Source of the DNA: Diploptera punctata
Taxonomy: Eukaryota > Arthropoda > Insecta > Blattodea > Blaberidae
Direction of reading: 5' to 3'
Assembly (NCBI GenBank): GCA_030220185.1
Contig: JASPKZ010007545.1
Location: 434,001 to 498,000 of the forward strand
Length of the DNA: 64,000 nucleotides
This document shows positions 30,830-44,295 of the stretch, in pieces. Each line of letters begins with the position of its first letter. The first letter of the stretch is position 1. Below the pieces are notes generated by a model. That model saw only the letters and a list, made by a program, of their open reading frames with translations. It ran no database searches and was not told the DNA's origin. The position numbers and the translations under genes are program-made.

Positions 30830-32390
30830 ACTGGAAGTATATACACAATTCACTTCACAAAAAAAAAAAAGAGAAAGAATTACACAAACTAATGAACAGT
30901 AAATTTCCTAACTCCGTTGCCTATTACAATGACCTCTGAACTGACAAGCGCCCGATTTCTTATCTTTATGTTTACAAAATAGGAGTATATGGACATCATT
31001 TACGAAAAATATTTGATTCACATAATAAGTAAAACTATAACGTACCTGCAATGAGACAGAAAATGCCTTTCCATTTTCAGGGCTGTTCTTATAAACCATA
31101 TCTAAAATTTTCTGAACTATGGATTTCATTACAACATTAAAAAATCACATTGACTTAGCAATCTTCACTATTTATTGTAGCGCAAAACCAACAATACTCA
31201 GTTATGCATCAACAATATAAGAGCGGGAACATTTGGCGCTAAGCTATATGATGTACAATTTAGATTAGTATTTATGAAGATCTAGTTTCATAGCCGTTTG
31301 TTGCAAAATACAGAATCTCTGACAAGACTGATGACATTAGCATTTTTCTTTAATAATAAGGCTAATTTAAAGATTTGGCGCTAAAAGTGAGCGTACACTT
31401 ACATATTCAGCCAGTCTAACACATGACATTAAAATCTCATTTTTAATGTCACTTAGCCGGTTGATGCATAACGCCGCCCAATTATATTAAACATAAACAT
31501 AACTGGCTGACTGATATGTCATTCACTAAGGTCTTCACCTGATTCTTATCCTCATCCAATTCAAATCAGTTCATATTTTCGATACAGAATTCCCTTATTT
31601 CCATCTGAAAGTCAAATTCTCACCAATCCTAGAACTTACAAATTGTACTTCCACCGAGGGTTTACCAATAACAAAATTAAAACGTAGGCCTATCTACTCT
31701 CCTACTCTCACCCTATCGTAATACATTGCTTCCCATCACTATCTCCTTTGAATTAATATCCATGGAAATATTACATACAAATGTTCAAAATTATTTTAAA
31801 AGTAATAAATATATTTGCTAATATTTTAGATACACATTAGGAAGATAGGATTACTGGAGTTAATACTTTTTTCTATTACTTCCTTTTCGAAATATTGCAT
31901 CCACGCGCAATTCTGTACTAGTTGAATTTGAAAAGCCTATCTATTAACGTCGAATATTGATAATCGATGTATTATACGATATCTGCATGTTACTTATATT
32001 GTATGTTATTTTAAGGGTATAGTGAAAGAATGGGGTAAGTCACTTTCTTGTTGAAGTACAGTTTGAGTTGTCATTAGATTCCCCAGTGAATGCACTATCA
32101 TTCAGAAGTGCCATACGGTAAAGCATACAGTTCAGCCATGGGTATATTTACCTCCTTAGTTTGGAATTTTGTTGAGAGTTGTTGAGGTAGTATCGATATT
32201 GTACAACTAAAAGTACGTTTTCTAGGTTTCAAGGAAACAGTGACTTACCTGCTTTTCCCCTGTACACTTAACGTGTTAAAAATGAAATAAAATAAACAAA
32301 TAATACTACAGTATAATAAAATGTAATTCTTCATGATATAGTATCAACAAGATTGCATGCGTACTGTGAAATCCATAATTACACACCTAA
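30830..32390. other. No recognisable feature
   Basis: AT-rich, A-run at about 30858. No coding segment or named repeat. Confidence 0.5.
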
Positions 32391-32394
32391 TGTA

Positions 32395-32760
32395 TGTAAT
32401 CGCTTTGTGTCCAATGTTTTGACCTTGAGGTAACGTCTATGCAGCAGAAAGAGCGCTCAGAACAGTTGGAGAGGACACATTTTCTATCCCAGTTGGAAAA
32501 AAAAGTTCCTGGGTGAGGATTCCTATAGGGATTTTCCTCACTTTTAAAGTGAAGTAAGACAGGATACATAACGGTATAAAGAGTTTCCTAATAACACCTG
32601 CTACCATAGTCACTCATAATCATTTCCGACTTTTATATTATGAATTTCTGAATGAATGCTGTGACTTGTCTCAAATGTTGGCGTTAATTCGGAGATGGCG
32701 CCAGTATTGAGGTGATTAGCAGTTTCAGGAGGTTAACATGCCCTGATGTAGTCCATCAAC
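32395..32760 (+). mobile_element. tRNA-derived SINE (core shared with 10.1 kb)
   Basis: Degenerate head ('ttttgaccttgaggtaacg'), core 'gggattttcctcacttttaa', and 3' part 'tgtctcaaatgttggcgtta' and 'ggcgccagtattgaggtgat', which parallels the SINE at 10095-10420. An old copy. Confidence 0.5.
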
Positions 32761-32769
32761 TATTTATGT

Positions 32770-35100
32770 GATACAGAATTAAAAATACCCTTAAACAGGT
32801 CCTATGTAAGAATCAGGCAGCTTGTGACACGCAAAAATACCTAAATGGCAGAGGTTAAACTGCACGAAATGTGAATAATTAGACGGATACAAAGTTCGAA
32901 AATAAGATCATATTGTATAGTCAATTTTATTATAATCGTCACATTGCCTAATTGTATTTAATACAGGCCTATTTAGTAGCTAAATTCCGGCCCTTTCAAA
33001 CGAACAATGTTATGTTTTTTTTAAGCATAGGTTATAGATTGCGGAAATAGAGAGGGGAGGCTGCACTATAGGCTGTTCGCATTTTTCTAATAATCGGAAA
33101 TCCGTGTAATGAAAACAAATATGACAGGAGAAACATGTCCCTAATGGTCTAAATACATGCTATACTAAATATTTAATCAGCAATACTGAGATAAGGTGCA
33201 ACCTTTTAATATCGCTGTTTATTTTAAGATGTATCTGATCCCATCAACACCCGATTGAATTGGTCGCTATTTGAAGGTATTCACGCTAGACATGATTAAC
33301 TAACAACTGTTGGATTCTGAGATATTGAAGAGCAATGTTAAACAAGAATAATTAAATAATGAAAGTGGTTCAGCATGAAACAGTATAATTAACATCTTAA
33401 ACAGTTAAAAAAGTTGCGAAGAACGAAATATAATATCTCATTACTCGTGCTTTGTATTTTAGTATTGAAAATTATAGTCACTTCTGACTTAACCAAAAAT
33501 TATTGTTTGTTCTCAAGCCAAACTAGTATTGGAATAAGAGATGTAGTGAAAAGTTAATGCGAAACTTTAAATAATTAAACTCTAAAATATTGATAGTCAC
33601 TAAAAAGTTACGTTGTACAGTATACAATATACTTATTTTCATTTAATGTATCTTTGTATTTTCGCATGTTAGTCACTTCTAGCTTAACGAACATGTGTAG
33701 TTAATTTTGTTTTCAAACTAGTGCAAACAATTCTTTTTTTAAGAATACAATTTTATTTCAGAGATTGTCTCCTTCTTAATCAACCTGCACATTCGTGTAA
33801 AATGAATGATGAATACGAGGCATGTATTAACATGAATCTCGTAAATATTTAGACTTTTTCTTTGTATGAACCCAACTTTATGCATACAGCAAAGGTAACT
33901 GGATACATCCAAAATATTTTTGTCTTCCCTTCCCTCTTCTGGTCAAGTACAATATCGAAACAGTAACTCAACATCGTGATTCTGATTCATTTTGAGAATT
34001 TTGTGTAAGTCCTATTCAATTCTGATTCACGATATTTTCAGCCATTCAACTTTGCGACCATCAACTAACGTGTTACGATTTACTATTTCCTTTTCAAACG
34101 GTGTAGTACTGAAAAAAAAAAATCATCACATTTCATTTCAGTAACTTCACTCTCCAGGAACATATTATTACCATTTTTTATCACTTGAGCCCATAAACGT
34201 AAAACAAATTTCTCGATTATACTTTTTTAATTCCTCTATGACTGCAAAAGTCTTGGTAACATTCATTGGAACTAGGACCAGGGAAAAAATGTCCGATAAA
34301 CTGTAATGTCTGGGAATTTTATAGGACATACATAAGAAGGAGGAACATTTTTATATTCCTATTGTGCCGCCCACAGATTAAAAGTTTACGTCTGCGATTA
34401 TAGTAGATACATTGCCAGATAGATTTGACGTGACAAGTGTTTTTATTATAAAACCCAGTATCATCTTTCTTTCGTCCTATTTTGCTTCTTCCATATTTTT
34501 ATTTTATATTTCTCTTGCAATCTCGGCAATTTGATGATAATATATCAAAGTCTTCCTGTACCTTATTCTTTAAACCTGTTGACAACAACCTTCCAGTAGT
34601 TGTTTGAAGGTATCACAATTATTACAGGTAACACTTCTGGGAACATGAATTGAAAGATAAAACTCCTTAAAAATCTCGTGGAAAAGTAGAAACAGATTGA
34701 TTTTCTGCTACGTTCACAATGCTTTGGTACAACTTATATAATTCACTAAGTCTCAAATCTGGTGGTACTTACATTGTGTTTACATTTTCTTCTTTATTAT
34801 AATGGGAACTGTAAGAAAGAAATTCATTCGTTTATGAAATCACGCACAAACTGATTTATCTTCTGTTTGTGTTATGTAATGAAATTAATGACGACCACGT
34901 TTGTATAAAACTGGGCCACTATTTCTCTCCATATGTTTCAGGGCAAAGTCGATTTTACCATTGCATAAGCCAAGAGTGTGCTTAAAGAAGATCTTACACA
35001 CTACAACACTTTAGCAGCATCATAGACTAATAATTTGTACACACTACTATAATTATGCCTCGACATGGGTATTTTAGTATATGCACTTGAGACGGAAACT
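32770..35100. other. Long featureless stretch
   Basis: About 2.3 kb without coding potential, microsatellite arrays or repeats that I recognise. It could be single-copy DNA or very old repeats. Confidence 0.5.
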
Positions 35101-35101
35101 A

Positions 35102-36075
35102 ATCCCCATTATAAATGTTATTATTAAGATTAAATTAAAAGAATATTTATATTAAACATAAAGGAGAAATCCAGTATTTACTTGTCTGGTGACAAAATTT
35201 AGAAATACATATGATTATCTTAAGCTCGTGGACCCCCAAAGGATATAGGCAATTAGCTGCAAATCCTACAGTCTATTGGGATAGTCACGTAGAAGCCACA
35301 AAACTCAGTAGTTAGAAAGGGTGGAAGGTACGTTGGATAATGAAACCTTCTTTACAAATAAACATCTTACAACCCTGCCGCCTGTACAGGTTTTGAGATG
35401 TCCAGAAAAGTCGCTTGTAAACAAGATCAATGAATTCGGGGAGAAACATGGTCCATGGTGTGTGATATTTGTAGGCGTAAATGTTTTCAGCCAATAAGAA
35501 TGTATATTTTATATTATTATAATATATTAACCAATTGAATGAGCGTTGGTAATAATGTTACCGCCCTAAAGATTCTCAAAAGGTTAGGCTTCGAAAGGAG
35601 TCTAGGAAGAAGTTGAGACACTCTCTCACTCCTGCATTGGGCAGGATACGTTTATTTGCTCGTCCTCAAGAGCGAGCGCGAAATTAATATTGTTCTAAGA
35701 TTTTAAAACGGCCGCAACTTAGTGAGAATATTAGAGGTCACTAAGTAATTTTTATAGTTAGGAGGATAGATCTCCGGTTGATTAAACATGTGCTATATAA
35801 GTCAAATACAGGGATCGCGAGAAATAAAGAGTCCTAATAGAAAGTCATATTCCCGTAAATAGAGTTCGAATAACTTAAAAGTGCCTTGAAAATCTTAAGG
35901 GCGATAGCTGTAAAAAATATTAATTCATAAAATAAGAAAAGAATGGATAGTGTATCAAGATTTCCTTGCATTTGAATAAAGTAATAAATAATACAAAATA
36001 ATAATTCTGCTTCTATCTTCATTATCATAGTGATAGTAATTGTTCCCCGAACCTCATTGCCCACCGACACCCATC
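35102..36075 (+). repeat. 5' LTR
   Basis: Matches the 3' LTR along its length with a few percent differences and small indels. Contains a TATA-like 'gctatataa' and, 25 bp on, 'aaataaag', so U3, R and polyadenylation signal can be placed. The left boundary is uncertain: it begins 'atccccattataaatg' and lacks a clear TG start. Confidence 0.8.
35794..35828 (+). promoter_or_regulatory. LTR TATA box and polyadenylation signal
   Basis: 'tatataa' at 35794-35800 and 'aataaa' at 35823-35828; the same pair is at 40274-40280 and 40303-40308 in the 3' LTR. Inferred promoter and RNA 3' processing signals. Confidence 0.45.
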
Positions 36076-36094
36076 CCCAGTGACCGGTACCAAA

Positions 36095-36119
36095 TGTTAC
36101 CCATACGTTGGGGCCCGAA
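36095..36119 (+). other. Primer binding site, tRNA-Lys-like
   Basis: 'cccatacgttggggcccgaa' (36100-36119) resembles the complement of the 3' end of insect tRNA-Lys (cgcccaacgtggggctcgaa) with one inserted base and several changes. It lies about 20 bp inside the 5' LTR end, where a primer site belongs. Decayed. Confidence 0.55.
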
Positions 36120-36160
36120 GTGATTAAGACTGCGCTAACAGATTAAATCATTAGACACTG

Positions 36161-37570
36161 GTGAACATTGACATCACGCCGAGTGTCTTAAACGGAGTTA
36201 ATCACGCACACCACGACAACACGACGTCGCGAAGGAAGATAGAGGAGAACACCAGAAGGAAGGTAGCAGAAAGCAGCCAACGCCGAAGCAGGAGGAGAGC
36301 AACAATACCCCAGCAGGAAGGAGAAGACAACACAGCGACGAAATTTGTGGTACGAACCAGCAATAAAGGTACTGTAATATATATATATATTTTAAGGACA
36401 GCGCGACAATTTTTTTGTTCCACTTCATATAGCGTATTAACTGAATATTTAGCCTATATAATACAACAGAGTGCTAAATGTTTTTTTTTTTAGGGTTGTG
36501 AGGAAGGTAATAGGTCCCAGAACGACTTTGAATATTTCATGAGGCAAATAATAACGTCATTTAAAGGAGATATAGAATCAATGAGGGAAGATATGAATAA
36601 AAGTAATAAAGAGTTGAGGGAAGAAATAAATAAGTCAATTGAATCCATGAATTCTTAGAAAAGAGAAATAAATCAAAGTCACGATTCTTTAAAATCAGAA
36701 ATCCAGGGGACAATAGAAAATTTTACCTCAAATTTAGCAGAAAAAGCATCATGTTCATTTAGAAATCAGATGCGGGAAATTAGTGTGAATTCGCCAGTTG
36801 AATTAGAAGAGAGCGCAGAAAAACTCCCTAATTCGATAGATAATATAGTAGAGGAATCAGAGAATCATTCATCCTCTGTTGACGCATATATAGTGTCTAA
36901 TGATGGTGTGTTAGATAGTAGTAAGAATTGTCCGCAGACTGGAGAAGCTGAAACAGTAGGCCAAATGCAAGCAAACTATGATTCAGCTACTCCATCAGAA
37001 AACAAATATATGCAAAGTGGAAAGATAAAGGCTCGAAAAGGTGAGAAACGCGGACGAGACCAAGTAGGTTTCAGGCCCCACATAAAGCTTCAAAGAAGCG
37101 CTAATGAGGCAGAAGCATTCCCATACGAGACAAACCTCATCAAATGGAAATCGCGAACATGTAAAGCACAGAAAATACGGGAAAATGATAAAAGATAGGC
37201 CACGAGAGCTTAAAAGAAATATATGTCGTAGATTTTATGAACACCTCAGGACAAGTAGATATGTCTTCTATGCTTGTCGGAACCGCCAGTATAGGAATAG
37301 GAGAAGATACACTATCAGAAGGTCAAAACACAGATATCGCGAGTTCACGAATAAACAAACCTAAACGACGTCACTTTGAACCCCGGGCAGATATGTGTAG
37401 TGACGCCGGAAATCGTGGGAAAAGGTTATGGTAAATATTGGATTGAATTCGACTGAAGAAAGTCATAATCATGAGTTTGTAAGGGTTAATAATCCGCGGA
37501 ACGCGAACTACCCGAGCAATAATTGTAGCACGGAGATCGAAGTAGCCTACTATAAAGTATCTGCCAGGGG
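36161..37570 (+). pseudogene. gag-like fragments of the LTR element
   Basis: 36161-36350: basic, Arg/Lys/Ser-rich start. 36494-37196: 'DFEYFMRQIITSFKGDIES' followed by an alternating Glu/Lys/Asn heptad-like stretch (coiled coil), broken by one TAG at 36657-36659 and then open for 142 residues, Ser/Glu-rich, to 37198. Frameshifted scraps continue to about 37570 ('MLVGTASIGIGEDTLSEG'). Position after the primer site and the composition suggest a gag or gag-like product; no zinc knuckle (CCHC) found. A T-rich tract ending in 'ttttag' at about 36493 looks like a splice acceptor, so the two parts may be exons. Confidence 0.45.
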
Positions 37571-37579
37571 TACGGAGAT

Positions 37580-39560
37580 GCAAATTTAGGTTAGATATAG
37601 ACTTTAAGATATAAAATTTCCCATTTTGCATATAAGGTCGAAAAATATAATTATAAGAGTAAAATGTTGTTAGAAATATATAATATGCATAAAAAAGAGT
37701 TGATTTAAGCCTAAATGATAATCCTTGCCTTGATATAGATAAGTAGGAATAAAATAAAAATATTCGTAAAAATATTTAAAAAAAGAAATGAACAGCTGAT
37801 CGGAACAAATATTTAGGGAAACATTTAACTCTGAACTTAAAAAGACGGGAGATAAGAATCTCGCTTTAACAATAATCTTTAAATATTTTTAAAAGAAAAT
37901 ACAAGTGTATGAGCGAGACAGGTACAAGCTCGTCTGTACAAAACTTGTTTACCGTCATAATCAGATAAATAAATTAATTAATGCTTAAACCAAGGTTTTA
38001 AATGTCATTACTTGTAAAAAAATCTTAAGTAATCATTGCGCTATTAAAATTTGAAATCAACTTCATAATAGATACAAATATGTAAATAGGATGTTTTCGA
38101 TGATAATAAATAAATTTTCTTAGAAATCGAATATTGTTCTTGAGGAATAAAACTGAAGCATTACAAGCATACTGGAAGTTAGAAGAGAGGTTAAGGTATT
38201 GTTCTTTGAATAGTTTATGATTGGTGACAAATATGATGATTGCGTGGACAAAGCGAATTAAATAAATGTGAATACAGGATTAATGCCCGAAGGATGCGTT
38301 TATAATATGTTTGTTTTTATATGAGAAAGGTTCGCTCATTTGATAGCGAGATTTGTTATAATTTTGATTCAACCGATGATGTCGACTTGTTATTAATGAT
38401 ATACAATTGTCGTCTGTAATGAAATGGACGAATTATGAGCTACGACTAGATAATTCTGTATACTGCGACAGATCTACGCTTATTATACGGTTAATTGCGT
38501 TACCAACTATAAATAACAGAGCAACAGTAACCTTAATTGATCGAAAAAAATAGTATGCTAAAAATGAATAAATGAGTTCTAGAAAGAATAATTAGATTAT
38601 CAAGTATATATAAAGATCAATCAACATAAATTATAATAAAACTTCAACAATGAACATTGCTAAGGGAGCACCTAATTATTAAAAATGATAAATTAAAATA
38701 TGTAAATGAGGCAGGAATAAAGAAATCGTGTGAGACTAAATTGCTACATATAGAGGAATACGAAAGTATTAAAATAAATTTAATAGCAAAATATTTACAT
38801 GTAATTAATATACTTGAATATTAAATAAGAAAACCGTCAATGCGAACTTACTGCACAAAATTAATGAAACAAGGCAAAGAAAATGGATAGGCATCTTAGT
38901 GTATATGTCTCAAAGGCTAGAATATTCGATTAATTATATATTAAGATAATGTATTTAAGTAAAAAAAGTATATATATATATATATAGCGGTAAAGTCCAA
39001 ATCACATGCAATAAAAGTGAGAATTAAAATTATACGTGTGTACAAGAAAATAGCGCTATTGAGTGACGAAGCAGAGCTATAAAATGCAGTGAAATAAATT
39101 GAATAAAATAATAAGTTAAAAGTTTGATTGGACCAGACGCCATCAAATAAGAGAATAAATTTGCGTGTGCTTAACAGAAAGAAATATAAATAAATTTATA
39201 TACAAAAGATAATAATAAACTGTTGGAAGTGTTAATTGGAGCCTATGTTAAACCAGAGATATTATAAAATTGAATTAATTATTATGTTGTATGTAAAATA
39301 TGTTTTTTTAGGAAATGGTAAAAATCATATTTCGTCAAGGGTTATGTTTATTTATTAATGTGCTGCATGAATGTTTATTATAGTGTGTGTGTCTCCAATT
39401 AAATTACATTAATGCAACACAATATTTAGAAATAATTGATAGATTAGCCAAAAGAGAGGGTAAGGAACAATTCGAAGCGATAGATATAGATCATAAAAAA
39501 ATTTATCAGTTAAGTTTACCTAATAAATTATTATTATGAGCAATATGAGACAATTTTAGA
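37580..39560 (+). other. A-rich interior of the LTR element
   Basis: Strong A-over-T bias on this strand, as in retroelement coding strands, but no long frame. The only readable piece just before the 3' LTR is 'LNYINATQYLEIIDRLAKRE' and the following 'QFEAIDIDHKKIYQLSLP', ending in a stop at about 39538. I cannot assign it; it sits where a third ORF would end. A short TA tract at about 38970. Confidence 0.35.
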
Positions 39561-39570
39561 CGTGTTCCAC

Positions 39571-40555
39571 ATCCCCCGTTATAAATGTTATTATTATTAA
39601 GATTAAATTAAAAGAATATTTATATTAAACATAAAGAATAAATCCAGTATTTACTTGTCTGGTGACAAAATTTAGAAATACATATGGGTATCTTAAGCTC
39701 GCGGACCCCCAAAGGATATAAGCAATTAGCAATTAGCTGCAAATCCTACAGTCTATTGGGATAGTCACGTAGAAGCCACAAAACTCAGTAGTTAGAAAGG
39801 GTGGAAGGTACGTTGGATAATGAAACCTTCTTTACAAATAAACATCTTACAACCCTGCCGCCTGTACAGGTGTTGAAATGTCCAGAAAAGTCGCTTGTAA
39901 ACAAGATCAATGAACTCGGGGAGAAACATGGTCCCAAGGTGTGTGAAATTTGTAGGCGTAAATGTTTTTAGCCAATAAGAATGTATATTTTATATTATTA
40001 TAATATATTAACCAATTGAATGAGCGTTGGTAATAATGTTACCACCCTGAAGATTCTCAAAAAGTTAGGCTTCGAAAGGAGTCTAGGAAGAAGTTGAGAC
40101 ACTCTCTCGCTCCTGCATTGGGCAGGATAAGTTTATTTGCTCGTCCTCAAGAGCGAGCCCGAAATTAATATTGTCCTAAGATTTTACAACGGCCGCAACT
40201 TTGTGAGAATATTAGAGGTCACTAAGTAATTTTATAGTTAGGAGGATAGATCTCCGATTGATTAAACGTGTGCTATATAAGTCAAATACAGGGATCGCGA
40301 GAAATAAAGAGTCCTAATAGAAAGTCATATTCCCGTAAATAGAGTGCGAATAACTTAAAAGTGCCTTGAGAATCTTAAGGGCGATAGCTGTCAAAATATT
40401 AATTCATAAAATAAGAAAAAGAATGGATAGTGTATCAAGATTTCCTTGCATTTGAATAAAGTAATAAATAATACAAAATAATAATTCTTCGTCTATCTTC
40501 ATTATCATAGTGATCGTAATTGTCCTCTGAACCTCATTGCCCAGCGACATCCATC
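39571..40555 (+). repeat. 3' LTR
   Basis: Copy of 35102-36075. Has a 9-bp tandem duplication ('gcaattagc') absent from the 5' LTR. The match ends at 'cattgcccagcgacatccat', the same point as the 5' LTR. Confidence 0.8.
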
Positions 40556-40559
40556 GCAC

Positions 40560-43020
40560 CCGAGCTAGACCAGGGCCACTCTTTTCTTAGCAGCTATTGT
40601 AATATGATTCATAATAGAAGCTGACTTCAACTCTCAGCCCGATTACAATAGAAAACACCTTACAAAAGACGCAAGTCTGTTACAATTTAGCGAAAAGTTA
40701 CTTCTAACTACATATCCTTTAAAACTTACGTGTTCCACATCAGTTTCTACCTTCATTTTCTATTTTTTTGTCCCTTCAATCTTTTTCTCCCCACTTTCAG
40801 TATCCACAATTTAAGTTCTTCGTAATTGTCTTGAAGCAAGTTATTGTTTTACAACAAACTAACACTGCAACCTGTGTACTTTCGCGTAGCCAACAGGTAC
40901 TTCTGCGGCCGCTACGATTCCGTAGTCAAGGTTAGTCAAGTGAGGCTTTTGCCAACAAAATTGCTTTGTAGTTTGCGCCATAAAAACTTGGTAGTTATTC
41001 TTTGTAACAATATCTGAAAATTCGTACATATTTTCCGTCTAATCTAGTGTTCAGGTTCAAGATGTCAAAAAGACAGCCGAATCACAATTTTTAATTTTGT
41101 GGAATAGTCATGTTTGGATTGAAATAATTTATGCACTTATTAATAACAGAATAAATATTACGTATATACAGAATAGAAAAATATTTTTAATTAACCTAAG
41201 GCGTATTTGGGTTGGGAGTTTGATTTTAGGGTTTGGTGTCCACGGATATGGGTATATGGACGGTTTAATGTTCCGGACTAGCTGGTTCAGGGTTTGGTGA
41301 GAGCGGAGATCTTTCTAGGAATACGAGAGGAATACTGACTCAAGGTAAATCACTACGAGACTTCTGTAGTATTAACACAATTCCAATTTATTATCACTTG
41401 CTGGATTACACTTAGTCGGTATTCCGACTATTCGTTTGCATGCCGAAACCAGAATGTGGGGCGAATCGCAATTATAAGGCACACGTAATATGTGCGACTC
41501 CGGCACTTAATATTTACTGGTATCCCGGCCTGTGCTCACTTAGGCTCTTAAGGTAATTTTCACTAAGTACTTGGAGACACAATCTACCCGTATCGACATC
41601 TTGCATACTAGTGATTTTACGGCGTCGAAGATGTGCTCTGCACGATGGCAGGCATACAAGTATGTGTACCCGATACTCGCCAAGAATATACTTATCTAGT
41701 TTCTTTAGGATCCTTTTCGATCACGCCCACACATGTGTTTTCAGCCTTTTGACAAAATTATAATGTTTACATATATTCTGATTTGTTCTCTTTGCCATTG
41801 TGGTTGTGCCACTTAGGTCCTATACGTCCAAACTAGTGCATCCTATTACCCACACCCATTGCTCTTCCATAGTTGTCAATAGTTACATAGTTTTTATTAC
41901 TTCCTTGGGTGGTCTAATCATTTCACCGCCAAGATGATGTTTCCAACTGTCAGTGCATATTTTCAGCGTTAATTGCTGTTGGGACTCTCCTTCACGCGTC
42001 TCTAGAAAAGGAAACTCCGTCTTTTTAACGAGACTGTGTGAGTTTAATGTGCTTAGTTTTGGATTAGGTTTTTTTAGATTGATTAACAATGGAGCTCCCT
42101 TGTAATCCTATATTTGAAAAGAAGTTGCAGACTCTAGTTCCCATTGTATTTTGTTTACGAGTTCCTTGTATGTTCCATTGTGCAGGGTATGGGTCGACAA
42201 CCTGTGTTTATTTCTAAGTATTGATCATTTATTGACCTCTCATTAAACTCTTATATGATTGTAGATATAAATTTATTTATAAGCCAATTTTACTACAAAT
42301 AGTTTCCTTATCATTTTGACTCTAAACTCGATATATTTATAATAATAATAATTAGAACTAATCCAATACTCTACTCAATCATAACCTCATTTAAAGTAAT
42401 GTCACACTGATACAACATAATTGGTGCATAATTAACTTTCAGATACTATGAAGCAGTGACTGTTGTTGTTTGAGGGCGTGGAGGATGCAGGAGATATCTG
42501 TGGCAATATCTACTCACGTGCGCAGTAGGAAGCTCTTTCTCAAGTCTTGTAAATGTAAAAGAAACAAAAGTGTGTTTGTACACCAACAAAATGCAAATGT
42601 AGCTTATATTTGATCCAAGGAGTTGATGATTTGAAAAATCACTTCTTCTTCTATATATATCTTCTTTAAATATATAGGGTGTAAACACAGAAGTAGTTTG
42701 GATGGGAAACCCAGGATCTGAGACATATCTGAATTATCAGCCTATAATATATTTTTATTTGATACAATTTATTCTGCATTCTAATTATGTAAGAGTCTGG
42801 AAGTGATATGCGTTGGCTTCAAACCTATACTAAGGATTGCATAAACCGAGAATCAGTCATATTTCCAAAACGTAGCTTATGCACATCTATAACTCGCGGC
42901 ATTTATAAAAATAAATTTATATTAAAAAAAGAGTTGATAGGATTTTAATTGTTAAACTTAACCCGATCCCTAATTAAGGCCTTACAACAATTCTATTCCT
43001 ACTAATAAACATTAATTACA
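40560..43020. other. No recognisable feature
   Basis: Mixed composition, locally GC-richer (41220-41720). A few short open frames without recognisable motifs. No repeat identified. Confidence 0.45.
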
Positions 43021-43024
43021 AAGA

Positions 43025-43462
43025 GAAATGATGTGCAGAAACAAATTAAATAGAGCCTCAGTTCTGGAAATGCATGCTATTACTCATTACCGGAACTTTT
43101 ATTATTCCAACTTGTCATGAAAAAAACTTTAAGGGACGAGAAAAGATTTTACAGAATAACGTTCTTAGGCAAATTTTTGGACCAAAGGAACATGAACAGA
43201 GAGGTTGATGGAGACTGCGATGAGCAGGACACGTGGCATGAGTGGGAATTGAAGAGAGGAATGGAAATTCCTCCTAGGAAAGATGGAGAGAAAGCACTAT
43301 TAGGTAGGCCAGAAAAGAAGTGGCTTAATAACATAAACCATGAATTTAGGGACGTACATTAAACAGAGGATGTTTGGAAATCATTGGCTCAGGATATGGA
43401 TGTGTGGAGAGCTTATATCCGCCCGATCATGAATCTTGGGGTTTGATACTGACAGTGAGGAG
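43025..43462 (+). pseudogene. Family A LINE, old 5'-truncated copy
   Basis: Starts near the 'NEMHKEIKHRLN' equivalent and continues with 'gcaaatttttggaccaaagg' ('KIFGPK'), 'LLGRPEKKWLNNINHEFRDV' and 'DVWRAYIRPIMNLGV', ending 'gatactgacagtgaggagtt', a decayed form of the family 3' end. One internal deletion (the 'LHNNELHGLY' part is missing). Confidence 0.7.
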
Positions 43463-43899
43463 TTAGATAGCCATCCTATTACGCCTTATATTTAACAATG
43501 AGGTATGAGTCTAAAATGTAAATAATTTTAACAACTGATAACTCATTTTTTATTAAATCGTGGGTACCTTATGCCTATAAAATTTTGTATCCGTTTAATT
43601 AATTTATATATTAGGCCTATATATAGTAATAAATAGGATGATACTATGGTGAAATCGGTTATGCATTTACAATTAAAATTAGGATTTATAAATAGTGTTC
43701 GGTGATTCCCTTCACAAACTTCTCGAGCATTTAGAGGGGACTGTGTAGATAATGTTTTGAATATGAATCTTATACCGGAAATGTACCGTTTTCGTGCTGC
43801 AGATACAAGTTCGAATTGAGCATTTAAATCTTCCGCTTCCGGCGCTGATAAATATATAGTAATTTAATACTATACGACTCATTCACTACTGACAATTAT

Positions 43900-44295
43900 C
43901 TGCACGGAAGAAGCACTAGGTGCATTTTTGGTCGATATGTTATTTGAAATCCGTCGCCTCTGGCTTCAACGTGATGGCGCACAAACTCATTTATACATGC
44001 CGTTCGTGATCGCCTTAATCGATGCTTCAGTCAGAGATGAATAGGTCGATGCGACCAGATTGCATCGAATTTAACTCCACTAGACGAATTTCTTTGAGAC
44101 TACATGAAGTATCTGGTGTACTGACCCCTGTGGAAGATCTATTTTCAGGAGTAATAGCCGCGACACAAAATATATTACAGACACTAGATGTGATTGAGTG
44201 AGTGTACCAGAACATGTTTCGCAGTACAACGTGTGCAACTGGTTTGCTGTTCGCCACATCGAACCGTCGTTGTTGTGTACCACAATGTTAAGTAC
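43900..44295 (+). pseudogene. Mariner-like transposase remnant
   Basis: 'WLQRDGAQTHLYMPFVIALI' (43970-44020) holds the second catalytic Asp. After shifts come 'LTPLDEFLWDYMKYLV' (about 44070-44118) and 'VYQNMFRSTTCATG' or, in another frame, 'NVCNWFAVRHIEPS' (about 44230-44270), all matching the order of mariner-like C termini ('LQQDGAP', 'SPDLTPLDFFLWG', 'HIE'). Several frameshifts. No inverted repeats seen. Confidence 0.65.

Larger units (their letters stand above)
35102..40555 (+). mobile_element. LTR retrotransposon, internally deleted
   Basis: Two direct repeats of about 975 bp (35102-36075 and 39571-40555) bracket a 3.5-kb interior. The interior begins with a tRNA-Lys-like primer binding site and gag-like fragments. 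I see no protease, reverse transcriptase, RNase H or integrase motif in it, whereas complete Ty3/gypsy-type elements have them, so pol is deleted or decayed beyond recognition. Family is inferred only from the primer site and layout. Confidence 0.75.

Noticed and set aside
36198..36428. Cys/Leu-rich minus-strand frames that look like secreted peptides
   Set aside because: Antisense of the basic gag-like start; no independent support.
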